The translations under genes were made by a program, and so were the position numbers. From assembly GCA_018136815.1 (NCBI GenBank), contig CM030933.1, forward strand, positions 5,596,282-5,660,281: a DNA stretch of 64,000 bases, given 5' to 3'. This document shows, piece after piece, positions 62,576-64,000 of the stretch. The number at the start of each line of letters is the position of its first letter. The first letter of the stretch is position 1. The notes beneath the pieces were generated by a model. It had not been told where the DNA came from, did no database searches, and saw only the letters and a program-made list of their open reading frames with translations. The stretch comes from Isochrysis galbana. Taxonomy: Eukaryota > Haptophyta > Isochrysidales > Isochrysidaceae.

Positions 62576-63679
62576 CCAATGGATCGCCATCGCTCCAGCT
62601 ACACCGACGTAGGTGCGGCTGCGAAGAGCGCCACGGTGCGGTGAAGGAGAGAGGTTAGCCATGGCCGACTCACGGCCATCCACGACGCAAGTTGGCTGGA
62701 GGGGCGGCAGCCCTTTAGTGAGGTACAACCCGGTGGCTTTCTGGTGTCCAGTGCCGTGCTCCCAGGGTTGGACGAATTGGGTCGGGGTCAACCCCCCGAC
62801 TAAACGGCGAGCTTCCGCATGCATCCGAGGGTTCTCAACCGCTACAAACGGAGCAGTGGCGGAGGCCATTGACTTGAAGACGCGGGCGGCCGACTCAAGA
62901 GCGGCACGACGTCCGGGTTCTTGGGAGAGCCATTGACTGCTGACGGCGGAGAGGTACGTGCAGGGCGGGTGGGCGATGACTAGGTCCCAACCTAGGTTTT
63001 GGACATGAAGCGCGTCGCCTTGGAAGTGGGGCACGTAATCGATCTCGGAAGGATACAAATCGCACGTAGCTACATCAGCACCGGCGAGTAGGAACATGGA
63101 GGAGACGACGCCGCTCGTCTCGCCAACGACGAGAACGCGTGGTGCGTGACAGCCAGACGTCAGCCCGTCTTGGACTCGTTGATTCATCTTCGTGAGCTCA
63201 GCGCAAAGCTCATCGAAGTGCTTGGGTAGCGCGGCGGCAGGGGAGGCTAGGGTGCCATTGCGAGGCCGGCGAAGCTCTTGGGCTGCCTCCGTGAGGTGCC
63301 GAGGTAATACCACCGCAGAGCCGCTCGCTCGTGCACGAAGAGAGGCGAGAGCGTGGAGAGCGGGTGACGGGGTATCATCACGGGTGCCGACATCGGAGTT
63401 GTTTTGAGAGGAATCGAAGGACTGGATCGCGGACGCATTGATCGCTGCCACGCGCATGATGGCGGTGGTAGTGGTATCGAGAGGCAGGCAGTGCTTGGGG
63501 GCTGCAACCGGTGGCCGCGGCGACGTAGGACGAATGAAAGAAGACTCGGATATCGACGACGTGGAGACGGGCTCGGAGGACGGGATCGACGAACAAACTC
63601 GGAGAGGTGGGGTGTCGGATTGCACAAGCAACGAGCAAGGGGCGACGAAACAAGACGCGAGACGCGAGGCGCGTGCCAT
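62312..63679 (-). CDS. Phage-type DNA cytosine methyltransferase, C-terminus in a repeat
   Basis: 455-codon frame. Residues ~181-368 match a compact cytosine C5-methyltransferase-like family common in bacteriophages and large viruses: RVLVVGETSGVVSSMFLLAG (SAM site), DLYPSEI, FQGDALH, WDLVIAHPPCTYLSAVSSQW (PC motif, catalytic Cys240), VAVENPRMH (ENP, equivalent to ENV), FVQPWEHGTGHQKATGLYL, PPLQPT, and the terminal LRSRTYVGVAGAMAIHW. After Trp368 the frame enters mobile module E, adding ~87 repeat-derived residues to the stop at 62312, so the natural end was probably near 62573. The N-terminal ~175 residues are Ser/Pro-rich and unrecognised; a start at the internal ATG (codon 75) is possible. 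Transfer from a virus or phage is inferred. Confidence 0.7.
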   Translation of the reverse strand: MARASRLASCFVAPCSLLVQSDTPPLRVCSSIPSSEPVSTSSISESSFIRPTSPRPPVAAPKHCLPLDTTTTAIMRVAAINASAIQSFDSSQNNSDVGTRDDTPSPALHALASLRARASGSAVVLPRHLTEAAQELRRPRNGTLASPAAALPKHFDELCAELTKMNQRVQDGLTSGCHAPRVLVVGETSGVVSSMFLLAGADVATCDLYPSEIDYVPHFQGDALHVQNLGWDLVIAHPPCTYLSAVSSQWLSQEPGRRAALESAARVFKSMASATAPFVAVENPRMHAEARRLVGGLTPTQFVQPWEHGTGHQKATGLYLTKGLPPLQPTCVVDGRESAMANLSPSPHRGALRSRTYVGVAGAMAIHWRCPSDIGGWGHCPLPSIFVLPPVHAPTPRTPARPLLESTRGENSFRVKTTRGGGTLVNGSPEVLISLAGASGTREWPRRAAALPSWF

Positions 63680-64000
63680 TCGTTCTTCCTTTCTTTCATC
63701 GAAACCGCGACGAAACTAACATTAAACGTCGGTGCCCCCTCCGCGAGGATCGCGAAGAAGAACGGACGAGATGGAGGCAATCATCGAAGGAACCGCGAGA
63801 GGAATCGAAGCGAGGGGGGGAACAACGACGGCCGGAGGAAACGAACCGCGCGCGGGGGAGAAGAGAACCTCGCGCGGGGGGGGGGATTAATATAACGGCT
63901 GGAGGCGACGGACGGCACGCCGAGGGAAAGTACCTGCCGCGGGGGGGGCGAGGGACCGAGGGCACGGCGGGGCAGCGTGGGAGGGCGCGAGGCCGATCTC
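63680..64000. other. Upstream region of the methyltransferase gene
   Basis: GA-rich on the plus strand with GAAGAACGGACGAG-like and CGAGGGGG runs. Presumed promoter/5' UTR. No gene seen. Confidence 0.35.

Overview
This is a piece of nuclear DNA from a GC-rich unicellular eukaryote, most likely an alga. The genes carry short GT-AG introns (49 to about 300 bp), and one intron appears to be GC-AG. Their products are eukaryotic: ARP6, NOP53, an RBR ubiquitin ligase, a TKL kinase and a TLC protein. The architectures (DEMETER-like demethylase with CXXC and J domains, fused beta-alpha nitrile hydratase) fit a haptophyte, stramenopile or similar alga better than a plant, animal or fungus. The lineage is inferred from gene content only. 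I saw no rRNA, convincing tRNA, CRISPR array or bacterial operon structure.

Layout of genes: ARP6 5' part (144-758, -); PH-domain / DUF3818-like protein (2795-6952, -); fused nitrile hydratase (11562-13387, -); small two-helix membrane protein (14114-14431, -); a very large GNAT-PHD-glycosylase-CXXC-RRM-J DEMETER-like protein (16557-24201, -); TLC-type membrane protein (26789-28434, -); flavin amine oxidase (33025-34472, +); NOP53 (36093-37490, -); UIM-RBR ubiquitin ligase (40080-41195, +); TKL kinase of six exons (42905-46049, -); a ViaA-RavA (VWA plus MoxR AAA+) fusion (50743-56121, +); an FHA-KptA/Tpt1-like fusion (59814-61178, +); and a phage-type cytosine methyltransferase (62312-63679, -). 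ORFs that look split or overlapping become single proteins once introns are placed; the junctions given were chosen by splice signals, phase and family conservation.

The long spaces between genes are filled with nested mobile DNA. A non-LTR retrotransposon (47959-50326) is flanked by a 16-17 bp target duplication. Its 5' module (B) and 3' module (C) recur in shorter non-autonomous elements, and a ~125 bp SINE-like family shares its 3' end. One SINE copy sits in another repeat with an 18 bp duplication. A 1.15 kb retrocopy-like insert carrying an ORF sits inside a C module with a 17 bp duplication. Two ~200 bp hAT-like MITEs have perfect 8 bp duplications. There is also a fragment of an IS5-type transposase.

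Two genes point to cytosine methylation: a putative eraser with chromatin-reading domains (the DEMETER-like protein) and a phage-type cytosine methyltransferase. ARP6, in the SWR1/H2A.Z pathway, is also a chromatin gene. The other genes do not form an obvious shared pathway, as expected for a eukaryotic chromosome.
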